Below are positions 26,548 through 35,063 of a stretch of 64,000 nt of DNA, piece after piece (positions within the stretch are counted from its first letter, which is position 1; each line of letters starts with the position of its first letter). The notes under the pieces are model-generated. The model did not search any database. It saw nothing but the letters and a program-made list of their open reading frames with translations, and was not told where the DNA came from. Origin of the DNA: Pseudomonadota bacterium (GTDB lineage Bacteria > Pseudomonadota > Alphaproteobacteria > Rhizobiales > Rhizobiaceae); assembly GCA_023404095.1 (NCBI GenBank), contig JAEYDD010000056.1, positions 1-64,000 on the forward strand, in the 5' to 3' direction. Position numbers and translations under genes: made by a program.

Positions 26548-27523
26548 AACACAGCAAGCGGTGATCGATGTCCGCAATCTCAAGGTCGAGTTTCCCGGGC
26601 GACGTGGCACGGTGACGGCGCTGTCTGATGTCAGCCTTTCCATCCGCGCCGGGGAAATCCTCGGCGTGGTCGGTGAATCCGGGGCCGGCAAGTCGATGAC
26701 CGGTCTTGCCATCCAGGGCCTGCTCGAACGCCCCGGCCGTATCGCCGACGGCGAGATCTGGCTCGGCAAGCGGCGCATCGACGCCCTCGATGACAGGGAG
26801 ATGCAGCGTATCCGCGGCCGCGAGATCGGGGCGATCTTCCAGGACCCGCTCACCTCGCTCAATCCACTGTTCACGGTTGGCGCGCAGCTTACCGAAACCA
26901 TCCGCCAGCATCTTTCACTCGGCAAGACCGAGGCGCGGGCGCGGGCGGTGCAGCTCCTGCGCGACGTCGGCATTCCCTCGCCGGAGGAGCGGGTCAACCA
27001 TTATCCGCACCAGTTTTCCGGCGGCATGCGCCAGCGCGTGGTGATCGCGCTTGCGCTTGCGGCATCCCCGAAGCTGATCATCGCGGACGAGCCGACGACG
27101 GCGCTCGACGTGTCGATCCAGGCGCAGATCATTTCTCTGCTGCGGCGTCTCTGCAAGGAAAAGCAGACGGCTGTGATGCTGGTGACTCATGACATGGGTG
27201 TGATAGCCGAGGCGGCGGACCGCGTCGCTGTTATGTATGCCGGCCGTCTCATCGAGATCGGTCCAGTCGAGCAGGTGCTGCATGCGCCGTGCCATCCCTA
27301 CACGCAGGGGCTTATGGCCTCTATCCCGTCGCTCGGCGCGCGGGTGGCAAAGCTGAACCAGATCGACGGCTCGATGCCGCGGCTTGATGCCATCCCGACC
27401 GGCTGCGCCTTCAATCCGCGCTGTCGTTCCGCCGGTCCGCGGTGTCGACGTGAACGTCCCGAACTGAGAGCTGTCGGCGATGGCGCCAACGCCTGCTGGC
27501 TTAACGCGGGAGGAACCGCATGA
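26540..27523 (+). CDS. Dpp/Opp-type ABC transporter ATPase (DppD-like)
   Basis: A 327-residue ATPase. Walker A is GESGAGKS (about 45-52), the Q-loop is FQDPLTSLNP, the ABC signature is FSGGMRQR, Walker B is LIIADEPTTALD and the switch histidine is in VTHDMG. The C-terminal oligopeptide extension has the HPYTQGL motif and four cysteines (CAFNPRC and following), as in DppD proteins that can carry an iron-sulfur cluster. It overlaps the genes on both sides. Confidence 0.9.
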   Translation: MGETQQAVIDVRNLKVEFPGRRGTVTALSDVSLSIRAGEILGVVGESGAGKSMTGLAIQGLLERPGRIADGEIWLGKRRIDALDDREMQRIRGREIGAIFQDPLTSLNPLFTVGAQLTETIRQHLSLGKTEARARAVQLLRDVGIPSPEERVNHYPHQFSGGMRQRVVIALALAASPKLIIADEPTTALDVSIQAQIISLLRRLCKEKQTAVMLVTHDMGVIAEAADRVAVMYAGRLIEIGPVEQVLHAPCHPYTQGLMASIPSLGARVAKLNQIDGSMPRLDAIPTGCAFNPRCRSAGPRCRRERPELRAVGDGANACWLNAGGTA

Positions 27524-28506
27524 CCACATCCGTACAGAAAGCACCGGCGCTTACCGTCAACGGTCTATTCAAGACCTTCGACGTTTCCGCCCCCTGGCTT
27601 AACCGGGTCATCGAGCGCAAGCCCCGCCAGTTCGTGCAGGCGGTCAACGGCATCGATTTCACCGTGCCGGCCGGCGGCTGCCTCAGCATCGTCGGTGAGA
27701 GTGGTTGCGGCAAGTCGACCGTAGCGCGGCTGGTAACCGGGCTTCACCGGCCGAGCGCCGGGGAAATCCGTTTCGCGCCGGGTCGCAAAGGGGCTCCGCT
27801 TTCGGCCCAGATGATCTTCCAGGATCCCTATGCCTCGCTCAATCCGCGCTGGCGGGTGAAGAACATTATTGCCGAGCCCCTGCGCGAGCTGAAGCTGCGC
27901 GCGACGCCGGCCGAGATCATGGAGCGCGTGGAGGAACTGCTGCGCACCGTCGGTCTTTCGCCCTCGGACGGTGAGAAATTTCCGCACGAGTTTTCCGGCG
28001 GCCAGCGCCAGCGCATCTCCATTGCCCGTGCGCTTGCCAGCGAGCCGGAATTTCTCGTCTGCGACGAACCGACCTCGGCGCTCGACGTTTCGGTGCAGGC
28101 CCAGGTTCTCAACCTCATGCGCCGGCTGCAGGACGAGCTTGGTCTGACCTATCTCTTCATCAGCCATGACATGAGCGTGGTGCGGCATATGTCGGATCGC
28201 ATCGCGGTGATGTATCTCGGCCGGATCGTGGAAGAGGGGGACACGGAAGAGCTTTTCGCCCGCCCGCGTCATCCCTATACGCAGCTTCTCCTGCAGACCA
28301 TTCCCAATATCGACGCGCCGCGGCGCGACCGGGAACTGGCGGCTGGCGAAGTGCCAAGCCCTCTCAAGCCGCCGTCCGGCTGCACCTTCCATCCGCGTTG
28401 TCCGCGCGCCACGGCGCGTTGCTCCGCTGAAGTACCGGCCGTGCGCTTGCTGGGTAACGGCACGCGTGTCGCCTGCCACCTCGTGGATGAGGCGGTGCGT
28501 GCCTGA
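27520..28506 (+). CDS. Dpp/Opp-type ABC transporter ATPase (DppF-like)
   Basis: A 328-residue ATPase. Walker A is GESGCGKST, the Q-loop is FQDPYASLNP, the signature is FSGGQRQR, Walker B is FLVCDEPTSALD, and the switch histidine is in ISHDMS. The C-terminal HPYTQLL and CTFHPRCP extension marks the oligopeptide family. It overlaps the DppD-like gene by four bases and closes the operon. A convergent GntR gene ends nine bases beyond it. Confidence 0.9.
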   Translation: MTTSVQKAPALTVNGLFKTFDVSAPWLNRVIERKPRQFVQAVNGIDFTVPAGGCLSIVGESGCGKSTVARLVTGLHRPSAGEIRFAPGRKGAPLSAQMIFQDPYASLNPRWRVKNIIAEPLRELKLRATPAEIMERVEELLRTVGLSPSDGEKFPHEFSGGQRQRISIARALASEPEFLVCDEPTSALDVSVQAQVLNLMRRLQDELGLTYLFISHDMSVVRHMSDRIAVMYLGRIVEEGDTEELFARPRHPYTQLLLQTIPNIDAPRRDRELAAGEVPSPLKPPSGCTFHPRCPRATARCSAEVPAVRLLGNGTRVACHLVDEAVRA

Positions 28507-28515
28507 CGTTGTGCG

Positions 28516-29193
28516 TCAGGCAAGTGCTGCGCGCAAATCGTGGGAAAGATCGCGGATCTCGCTGAGATCGAGTTCGGATTCAACATGCTCGAGATGATGG
28601 GCCATCAGATGGGTCGCCTTGTCGGCATCGTTGGCGGCGATCGCCTCGACGATTTCGGCATGCTCGTCCGGCCCGCAATTGAAGCGATTGGTGTTACGAT
28701 AGACGGCGGTTATCAGCGAGGAGCGAGAGATCAGGTCCCGCATGGTCGTGAACAGGAAATCGGAGCCCACGGTTTCAGCGAGCAGCAGGTGGAAGCCGCC
28801 GGAGAGCTTGATGATGTCGGTGGTGACGTCCTGTGCATTGGCAACACGCTCTTTGGCGACGTGGTCGCGCAGGCGCTTGAGATCGGCCTTGGACACCGAC
28901 TTGCACAGTCGCTCGACGACGCAGCGCTCCACGGTCCGGCGCACGAAGAAGACGTCCCGGGCTTCTTCGACCGACGGCTTGGAGACGAAGGCGCCACGAT
29001 TGGGAACGATGGTGACGAGCCCGTCGCGTTCAAGAACGGTGAGGGCTTGGCGGATGCGGGCGCGGCTGACATTGAATATCGCCGCCATCTGCTCTTCCTT
29101 CAGCTGCACTCCAGGGCGGAGCCTGCGCTCGGCGATGGACAGCCAGACTTTCTCGACAATTTGTTGCGTGGACGGGCCGGATTGCTCGGTCAT
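28516..29193 (-). CDS. GntR-family regulator, FCD subfamily
   Basis: A 225-residue regulator. The N-terminal winged helix (about 10-75) has RLRPGVQLKEEQMAAIFNVS and RQALTVLERDGLV. The C-terminal all-helical FCD domain keeps metal/effector residues in GFHLLLAE, DEHAEIVEAI and HLMAHHLEHV. ATG 29193 is chosen because GGGGAGT lies at a proper distance; GTG 29202 abuts it. It is divergent from the flavin reductase-like gene, with the palindrome ATTGTATACAAT between them, and three further copies of this pattern occur in the cluster. It is probably the local repressor responding to the substrate or a product. Confidence 0.85.
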   Translation of the reverse strand: MTEQSGPSTQQIVEKVWLSIAERRLRPGVQLKEEQMAAIFNVSRARIRQALTVLERDGLVTIVPNRGAFVSKPSVEEARDVFFVRRTVERCVVERLCKSVSKADLKRLRDHVAKERVANAQDVTTDIIKLSGGFHLLLAETVGSDFLFTTMRDLISRSSLITAVYRNTNRFNCGPDEHAEIVEAIAANDADKATHLMAHHLEHVESELDLSEIRDLSHDLRAALA

Positions 29194-29262
29194 CGGATTC
29201 ACTCCCCATTGGGGCTAGACAAGCGTGATGCGGTGGAAAAAGTCAACTGTAACAGTGGGATT

Positions 29263-29290
29263 TTGATTGCAGAATTGTATACAATATAAT
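29263..29290 (+). promoter_or_regulatory. Promoter with candidate GntR operator, site D
   Basis: TTGATT (29263-29268) and TATAAT (29285-29290) with a 16-base spacer form a likely promoter for the gene starting at 29325. The palindrome ATTGTATACAAT (29274-29285) fills the spacer, an arrangement expected for repression. A second small palindrome ACTGTAACAGT lies at 29246-29256 and may concern the divergent gntR promoter. Confidence 0.7.
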
Positions 29291-29324
29291 ACTATATTGT
29301 ACATCATAAATCCGGAAAAGCGCC

Positions 29325-29954
29325 ATGGAATTCGACTTTACCGAGCTTGAGCCGCAAAGCCGCTACCGTCTGTTGACGAACTTCATCGGACCGCGGCCGA
29401 TTGCGCTCGTAACGACGCGTTCGCCCGCCGGCCACAACAATGCAGCGCCAATGAGCTTCTTCAATGTCTTCTCCCATGATCCGCCGATCGTGGTGCTCGG
29501 CATCCAGCCACGCCTGACGGGCGAGGAAAAGGATACGATGGCGAATATTCGCCGCACGCAGGAGTTTGCCATTAACATGGTGGACATGCCGCTTTCCGAG
29601 CAGATGCTTGTCTGCGGGCTGGGTTTCGACAACGAAGTCGATGAGCTTTCCATGGCCGGGCTCACCGCCCAAGCCTGCAGCAAAATCGACGCCAGCTATG
29701 CGGCGGAATCGCCCTGTGTTTTCGAATGCCGGGTCGAGCGGTTGATCGATTATCCGCGTCGCACGCTTGTCCTTGGCGAGGTCGTCCATATGCACGTCCG
29801 TCGGGAATGCCTGGACGAGGAGGGACGCTATGTCGACCCCGAGCAATATCAGCCGATCGCGCGTCTGCACGCCGACAACTACATCACCTCGGACCGCCAG
29901 TTCGTCCTGAAGGCTCCGCCGATTGCCGATTTTATCAAGCCGAAGGTCAAGTAA
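29325..29954 (+). CDS. Flavin reductase-like FMN-binding split-barrel protein
   Basis: A 209-residue protein of the flavin reductase-like family. SRYRLLTNFIGPRPIALVTT near the N-terminus, NNAAPMSFFNVFSHDPP and LGIQPR are the conserved FMN-contact strands. Members use FMN as a cofactor or supply reduced flavin to a monooxygenase; no monooxygenase is adjacent, so the partner is unknown. It is the first gene after the operator-containing promoter, followed by the racemase-like gene 22 bases downstream. Confidence 0.8.
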   Translation: MEFDFTELEPQSRYRLLTNFIGPRPIALVTTRSPAGHNNAAPMSFFNVFSHDPPIVVLGIQPRLTGEEKDTMANIRRTQEFAINMVDMPLSEQMLVCGLGFDNEVDELSMAGLTAQACSKIDASYAAESPCVFECRVERLIDYPRRTLVLGEVVHMHVRRECLDEEGRYVDPEQYQPIARLHADNYITSDRQFVLKAPPIADFIKPKVK

Positions 29955-29976
29955 GGGCTTGGAAGGGTTCAACTAC

Positions 29977-30699
29977 ATGCACATCCGTCTGATCAATCCC
30001 AATTCTACGGCTTCCATGACCGCCCAGGCGCTGGAGAGCGCTTTGCGGGTCAAACAGAAGGATACGCATGTTTCCGCCGTCAACCCCGTGGATACGCCGG
30101 TCAGTATCGAGGGCGGCGCCGACGAGGCGATGGCCGTGCCCGGCATGCTCGATGAGATTCGCAGGGGTGAGCACTTGGGTGTCGATGCCTTTGTGGTTGC
30201 CTGCTTCGACGACCCAGGCCTTCACGCCGCGCGAGAAGTGGCGCGCGGCCCGGTCATCGGCATTTGCCAGGCGGCTGTGCAGGTCGCTATGACCATCAGC
30301 CGCCGCTTCTCGATCATCACGACGCTGCCACGTTCGATCCCGATTATCGAAGACCTGGTGAGCGACTACGGCGCAGAGCGCCACTGTCGCAAGGTTCGCG
30401 CCATCAACTTGCCGGTCCTCGGGCTGGAGGAGGATCCGGCCGAGGCTGAGCAACTGCTGATCCGCGAGATTGAGCGGGCAAAGAATGAGGACCGGGCGGA
30501 GGCCATCATTCTCGGCTGTGCCGGCATGTCCGCTCTCTGCGAGCGGCTGCGCGAGGCGACGGGCGTTCCTGTCATCGATGGAGTCACGGCGGCGATTAAA
30601 TTAGCCGAAGCTTTGGTCGGTGCCGGCTACACGACGTCGAAGGTCAATGCCTACGACTATCCCCGCCTGAAACAAGCCAAAGTGGCCGCCTGCGCCTGA
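29977..30699 (+). CDS. Aspartate/glutamate-hydantoin racemase family protein
   Basis: A 240-residue protein of the Asp/Glu/hydantoin racemase family. It starts IRLINPNSTASMT, has the first catalytic-type cysteine in VVACFDDPGL (about residue 75) and the second in ILGCAGMSAL (about 182). Two cysteines in this arrangement typify hydantoin racemase (HyuE) and related arylmalonate decarboxylases. With five amidohydrolases under apparently common control, racemisation of a cyclic or N-substituted amino-acid derivative is a reasonable guess. ATG 29977 has GGAAGGG upstream. Confidence 0.78.
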   Translation: MHIRLINPNSTASMTAQALESALRVKQKDTHVSAVNPVDTPVSIEGGADEAMAVPGMLDEIRRGEHLGVDAFVVACFDDPGLHAAREVARGPVIGICQAAVQVAMTISRRFSIITTLPRSIPIIEDLVSDYGAERHCRKVRAINLPVLGLEEDPAEAEQLLIREIERAKNEDRAEAIILGCAGMSALCERLREATGVPVIDGVTAAIKLAEALVGAGYTTSKVNAYDYPRLKQAKVAACA

Positions 30700-30719
30700 A
30701 TATGGATCACTCGTCAATA

Positions 30720-31241
30720 GGACATGTCTGCGACTGCCGATGACCAAGCCCTGCTGGCGTAGCGCGGTACCAACGCGACGGTAGCCGTAGAATTCAATTT
30801 CATCGCAGATGGCAAACCTCGCCTCGACGATAGAGGTATCATCGACAGGCTTTTCCGGGCTGTCATATGAGGTCGAGCGTGCGATACCCATCAGCTCGCA
30901 TCCTTCGGCGATGGAGATACCGGCGGGCCGGTGATGGCGGATGTGGCTCCGCTTCTCGGCCGCGGTGCGTTTTTCAGAGCCCCCTTTAGAAACTCCAGTT
31001 CCAGCGCCCGTTTGCCAACGAGGCGCTCAAGCGCTGCAATCCGGGCCTCGTATTCCTGGATAAGGTCGGCGGCCTGAGCTTCGTCGTCGAGCGCACCTTC
31101 CTCATACTTGCTCACCCAAATCGGGATCAAGTTGCGCGACACGTCGTGGCGCTTTGCCAGACCATGCAGCGTCTCGCCCGCGACAAACTCCTGCGCGACC
31201 TGCCATTTGAAATCCATACTGTGAATGCGATGTTTTGCCAT
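30720..31241 (-). pseudogene. IS3-family element, orfA plus 5' part of orfB (truncated)
   Basis: On the minus strand, ATG 31241 starts a 116-residue OrfA that looks intact, with a helix-turn-helix (HGLAKRHDVSRNLIPIWVSK) and a leucine-zipper-like segment. OrfB starts at 30891 (MGIARSTSYDSPEKPVDD) and is recognisable through YGYRRVGTALRQQGLV, then breaks off near 30735 before the catalytic DDE domain. The expected next residues (NHKK-IRRLM) are found at 31874 on the opposite strand, which suggests the element was split by an inversion. Confidence 0.75.
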
Positions 31242-31321
31242 GGGCTCCACGTTCGGAAACCCGGTAAGCCCGGTCAATTCATCAAGCCTATCTGCCCGCC
31301 CTCAGGGGCGCACTCCATGGA

Positions 31322-31631
31322 GACTTCAAAAATGGCCGGCATCTGGCTGCCTGGATGGGCCTGGTATCGCGACAACATTCCAGCGGCGATAGACGCGTAT
31401 TGCTTGGCATCAGCAAGCGGGGCAACCAACATCTGCGAACACTTCTGGTCCACGGCCGGCGATCTGTGGTGCGTACTGCGCAACGAAAAATCTGACCCTG
31501 CCAGCAAATGGGTCAACGAGCTTAGGGTGAGGCGTGGTTACAACCGAGCAGCGGTTGCCGTCGCCAACAAAAACGCAAGGGCGATCTGGGCCTTGCTTCA
31601 CCACGGCGGTGAATACCGAGCCAATTCCTGA
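31322..31631 (+). pseudogene. IS110-family transposase, C-terminal remnant with frameshift
   Basis: Two frames together encode the C-terminal Tnp_20 domain: first FKNGRHLAAWMGLVSRQHSS and GISKRGNQHLRTLLVHG, then, after a shift in the A-run at 31485-31490, KSDPASKWVNELRVRRGYNRAA and AIWALLHHGGEY to a TGA. The N-terminal DEDD domain is absent. The remnant is not closely alike the IS110 copy at 44437-45422. Confidence 0.75.
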
Positions 31632-31873
31632 GGGCAAGCATGCGAATTGCAAGCTGAAAGTTGAAATGGAATGAACGGTCGGACCGGCACTTACGGAACC
31701 TGTCCTTTGTAATGGCCGACAAGGCCTCCCATTTGAGGCGTATGTGTGCGGATACCCCATTTGGGCGCTTCGAATATGATGAGGCGGGGCTTATGATTTG
31801 GGTGCGCGGGCAAGATGACATGGAGACTTGTAAATTTTTCCTGGTGCCGTGCAAGATGATTTCCACTTTGCCC
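31632..31873. other. Unassigned stretch between transposon remnants
   Basis: An open frame crosses this stretch but shows no family I recognise and runs directly into an IS3 fragment. It is likely non-coding debris or the end of a mobile element. Confidence 0.4.
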
Positions 31874-32034
31874 AACCACAAGAAGATCAGACGGTTAATG
31901 CGTCAACACGATCTGCATCTGACGATTCGCCGCAGGTTAGTCGCCACCACCGACAGCAATCATGATGGCTTGATCTTCCCGAACCTGGCGAAGGATATCG
32001 TGCCGACCGGCCCAACCAGCTCTGGGTCGCGCGC
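31874..32034 (+). pseudogene. IS3-family orfB internal fragment
   Basis: The frame from 31874 reads NHKKIRRLMRQHDLHLTIRRRLVATTDSN and FPNLAKDIVPTGP, the part of an IS3 OrfB that normally follows RQQGLV. A one-base deletion near 32010 shifts the following QLWVA out of frame, after which homology stops. It looks like the missing middle of the element at 30720-31241, now in the opposite orientation. Confidence 0.7.
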
Positions 32035-32788
32035 ACGCTCGATCGATGGCTTGCCGGACCGAACAAAAATGAACCCGAACCGCTACATGCGGCGTCGGCC
32101 TTCAACATCGCAGATGTCGATAACCCAACTCGGCCGCCCGACAACGCGACGCGTGAGGTTGTTGCGATGTGCGATAAGGTCGAGTTGATGCTAACCCAGA
32201 TTTTGAGGTGTACGAAAAACCAGATGCCCAACAAATCGCGGTCGTTGAGCAGCTTGATGACCAGATCGATCGCTACAATCTGCAAATCAAGATGTATTTG
32301 GCACGCTTGTCGCGGAGCGAACTGAGCGACGAAGCGGCGCGTCGCCAACAGGAGCTTCTCGGAGCGGCCATCAATCTCGAACAAGTCGGCGACGTCATCT
32401 CCCGGAACATGCTGGCCAAGGCCAAGAAGAAGCATTCACGAAATACGTCCTTCTCCGAGGGGGGAAGGAGCTGACCGCGGTGCACCAGCGGATTGTCCGC
32501 AATGCGCGGCTGGCCTTCAACCTGATCGTTAACCGCGATGTAGAGCAGGCGCGACAACTCGTGCGCGAAAAAGAAATCGTGCGGGACTTGGTTCGTGAAA
32601 GCGAGGAAAAGCAAATCCGCAGGCTCGCCACCGGCAATACAGCCAGCATTGAGACATCCTCGCTCCATATCGACACGATGCGTGACATCAAGGAGGTCAA
32701 TTCGCTGCTGGTCTCGATCGCCTATCCAGTCCTTTCCCAAGTAGGGCTTTTGAGAGCAAGTCGGCACTATAGCGCGTGCTTGGCTTAA
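32035..32788 (+). pseudogene. Na/Pi cotransporter C-terminal (PhoU-like) domain, broken
   Basis: Successive frames encode the cytoplasmic PhoU-like tail of a Na/phosphate cotransporter: REVVAMCDKVELML, then EQLDDQIDRYNLQIKMYLARL and LGAAINLEQVGDVISRNML, then KEIVRDLVRESEEKQIRRLATGN and VNSLLVSIAYPVLSQVGLL. At least two frameshifts are visible, near 32200 and at the G-run near 32460. The membrane part is missing, cut where it joins the IS3 fragment, so the gene is dead. Confidence 0.7.
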
Positions 32789-32879
32789 ACGGCTAGGCGC
32801 GGCATAGACCGTGCGCTTGGGGAAGTCGATATGGACCGAGACCCACGTTCGGCCTTCTCGACCGACAGCGGAACACACG

Positions 32880-33024
32880 CGGCTTGAACCGCCCCGGCTT
32901 TACCGGAGACCGTTTGGTTTAAGTGACGCGGCTATGGCTGGTGCCTGGCGTAATATCAGTCTTCCGCCTCGGCTGGTGGGATGTTTCCGATGGGCTCCAG
33001 AAGGCGGCGGTTGTCGAACCAGCC
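32880..33024 (-). pseudogene. IS3-family orfB C-terminal remnant
   Basis: Reading the minus strand from 33024 gives GWFDNRRLLEPIGNIPPAEAE then a stop and YYAR, a typical IS3-group OrfB end. No upstream transposase sequence adjoins it. It belongs to a different IS3 subgroup from the remnant at 30720. The rest of 32789-33168 shows nothing I can assign. Confidence 0.6.
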
Positions 33025-33168
33025 CGCCGCAGCGGAGATGATTTCCGCTTCGCGCCTTCATGTCGGCGATAGACGTCACCTTGGCCGCCGCCCGGAAGCA
33101 GACGTCGCCAGTGGCAATTCTAGGCGACAGCGCGCTGCAATACGGCAGGCTTTCGACTGCAAAGATCA

Positions 33169-33199
33169 ACCCGCGCGCACTCAACCGAGGCGCGCGGGC
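33169..33199 (-). terminator. Hairpin downstream of the RraA-like gene
   Basis: CCCGCGCGC (33170-33178) pairs perfectly with GCGCGCGGG (33190-33198) around an 11-base loop. On the minus strand it follows the RraA-like stop codon by 16 bases and is followed by TTGATCTTTG, a weak T-rich tail. Confidence 0.6.
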
Positions 33200-33214
33200 T
33201 TGCCCATCATTGGG

Positions 33215-33889
33215 TCACAGCAAGATTTCGCAGCCTGCCTTGGCGAGAGCCGCATCGACCCAGCTACGATCGTTCTTGCCCAGGCGGATGTTCTCCATCT
33301 GTCTCGTCTCCGCCTCGTGCTTCTTCGACGCAGCGACGAAAAGCGTCTCGACATCGTCAATGGGAACGCTGAGCAACCCATCGGGATCGCCACAGATAAG
33401 GTCGCCTGGGTGGATGACCATCCCATCGATGGCGATGGGAACGTTCACTTCGCCGGGGCCGTCCTTGTAGGGACCGCGGTGCGTCACACCACATGCGAAG
33501 ACCGGGAATGACCCTGCGCTGATCTCTGCGCTGTCACGAATTGCGCCAAAAATCACGATGCCGCCGAGCCCACGCTGCTGCGCATGGGCAACCATCAGTT
33601 CACCGATGATCGCGTTTGTCGTATCGCCGCCGGCATCGACGACGACGACATCACCGGGCTCGGCAATATCCAGAGCCTTGTGCACCATCAGGTTGTCACC
33701 CGGACGAGATTTGACGGTGATTGCGGGCCCAGTCATCGTCCCGCCGGTGTAAAAGGGTCGAAGCATCGAACCACCAGCGGTCATCCGCGCCATCACGTCA
33801 CTGACGTTTGCCACGGGCAGCGAACGGAATGCCTCTACCCATCGAGCGTCAACCTTGCGTTCCCTCTTGCATACACGAAATCCAACCAT
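33215..33889 (-). CDS. RraA-fold aldolase/decarboxylase family protein
   Basis: A 224-residue RraA-like protein. PGDNLMVHKALDIAEPGDVVVVDAGGD, GELMVAHAQQRGLGG and the Arg-Asp pair in FGAIRDSAEI are the class II pyruvate-aldolase/oxaloacetate-decarboxylase landmarks. AGGAGGCACTT precedes ATG 33889; the upstream TTG is less likely. It follows the 2-hydroxyacid dehydrogenase on the same strand, 11 bases after its stop, and the IclR gene is divergent from the pair. It probably cleaves a hydroxy-oxo acid to pyruvate, but its substrate is unknown. Confidence 0.78.
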   Translation of the reverse strand: MVGFRVCKRERKVDARWVEAFRSLPVANVSDVMARMTAGGSMLRPFYTGGTMTGPAITVKSRPGDNLMVHKALDIAEPGDVVVVDAGGDTTNAIIGELMVAHAQQRGLGGIVIFGAIRDSAEISAGSFPVFACGVTHRGPYKDGPGEVNVPIAIDGMVIHPGDLICGDPDGLLSVPIDDVETLFVAASKKHEAETRQMENIRLGKNDRSWVDAALAKAGCEILL

Positions 33890-33900
33890 AAGTGCCTCCT

Positions 33901-34929
33901 TCAACCCTGGGCCGACTGTTTATGAACAAGTTCCCGGTTCGCGAGAGCCCGGTCTTCGAAACCGTTGCCCGCCAGAACGCCGAGAATGTGGTTGACGCTC
34001 TGGACCGCCATGTTGCGGAGCGCAGAGCGACTGGCCCCGCCGACATGCGGCGTGGCGATGAGGTTGGGTAGTCCCCAGAGCGGATTATCCTTCGCCGGGG
34101 GCTCCTCCTCGAAGCTGTCGAGCGCCGCCCCTGCGATAATGTTGTCACGCAGCGCCGCAACCAGTGCGATCTCGTCGACGACAGCACCGCGCGCCGTGTT
34201 CACCAGAAAGGCCGAAGGCTTCATGACGCGGAGTGTCGTGCCGTTGATCAGGTGCCTCGTCTGCGGCATCAGCGGGCAGTGGAGGCTGACAATGTCAGCC
34301 TCCCGGAGGACGCTCTCCAGGTCATCGCTGACGGGAATGTCGCCGGTACCTTTGGCAAACGGGTCGTAGGCGATGACGCGCATGCCAAGTGCCTGCGCGA
34401 GGGCGGCTGCGCGCTGACCGATCTCACCGAATCCGATGACGGCGAAGACCGCTCCGGCCAGGTCGCGACCGACATACTTCGTCTTCGGCCAGTCTCCCCC
34501 CTTCACGGCGATGTTTAGGACAGTGATGTCCTTCATCAGCGAGACGGTGTGCGCGATCGCCAGTTCGGCTACGGACTGAGCGTTCGCCGCAAGGGCCCTG
34601 AGGACCGGAACCCCCCTTGCGGTTGCCGCGGCCAGATCGATGTTGTCGACGCCGCTGCCATGCTTGGCAATCACCTGCAGGTTGGGGGATGCGTTGATGA
34701 CCTCGTCAATGATCTGCCCCTGCCGGACGAGAACGGCATGGACTTCATGTTCCCGGGCGATTTTCGCCAAGTCCGCTGAACTGGAGTAAGCGGGCGCGTA
34801 GATCGCCTCCACGCCTGCGGCGGCCAGCAGCTCGCGTGCCTCCTCCACAAGCTCCGCGCCCGTCACCATCACCTTGGGACAGGTTCCCCGAGCGCATGAT
34901 GCAGCGGTGTGGGTCTCAACAACATTCAC
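33901..34929 (-). CDS. D-2-hydroxyacid dehydrogenase, SerA-like
   Basis: A 342-residue NAD-dependent dehydrogenase. The NAD fold has VIGFGEIGQRAAALAQALG; the catalytic Arg is in VNTARGAVVDE, the Glu in DSFEEEPP and the His in TPHVGGAS. It resembles 3-phosphoglycerate dehydrogenase but lacks the ACT domain, so a catabolic role is likely. GTG 34929 has GGAGG eight bases upstream; the longer frame upstream overlaps the operator region. It is divergent from the iclR gene. Confidence 0.82.
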   Translation of the reverse strand: MNVVETHTAASCARGTCPKVMVTGAELVEEARELLAAAGVEAIYAPAYSSSADLAKIAREHEVHAVLVRQGQIIDEVINASPNLQVIAKHGSGVDNIDLAAATARGVPVLRALAANAQSVAELAIAHTVSLMKDITVLNIAVKGGDWPKTKYVGRDLAGAVFAVIGFGEIGQRAAALAQALGMRVIAYDPFAKGTGDIPVSDDLESVLREADIVSLHCPLMPQTRHLINGTTLRVMKPSAFLVNTARGAVVDEIALVAALRDNIIAGAALDSFEEEPPAKDNPLWGLPNLIATPHVGGASRSALRNMAVQSVNHILGVLAGNGFEDRALANRELVHKQSAQG

Positions 34930-35000
34930 GATTTCATCCTCCACAGGTCGGTCACTGGAGCGACAACCCGCGCCCCGTTGACGAAACTCATTTATCGCGT

Positions 35001-35037
35001 ATTGTACTAAATGAAAAGGTGTTGTACTTAGTACAAC
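35001..35037. promoter_or_regulatory. Candidate IclR operator between divergent genes
   Basis: GTTGTACTTAGTACAAC (35021-35037) is an inverted repeat with seven-base arms and a three-base centre. TTGTACT occurs twice (35002-35008 and 35022-35028), exactly 20 bases apart, about two helical turns. It lies between the 2-hydroxyacid dehydrogenase gene and the iclR gene, so the IclR protein probably binds here and controls both directions. Confidence 0.65.
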
Positions 35038-35063
35038 GTACATCACCTTTGTGGGAGGTTTTC

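Noticed and set aside
32789..33168. Overlapping short frames on both strands between the Na/Pi remnant and the RraA-like gene
   Set aside because: Apart from the IS3 tail at 32880-33024 none has a conserved motif or ribosome site; they are mutually overlapping GC-rich shadows.
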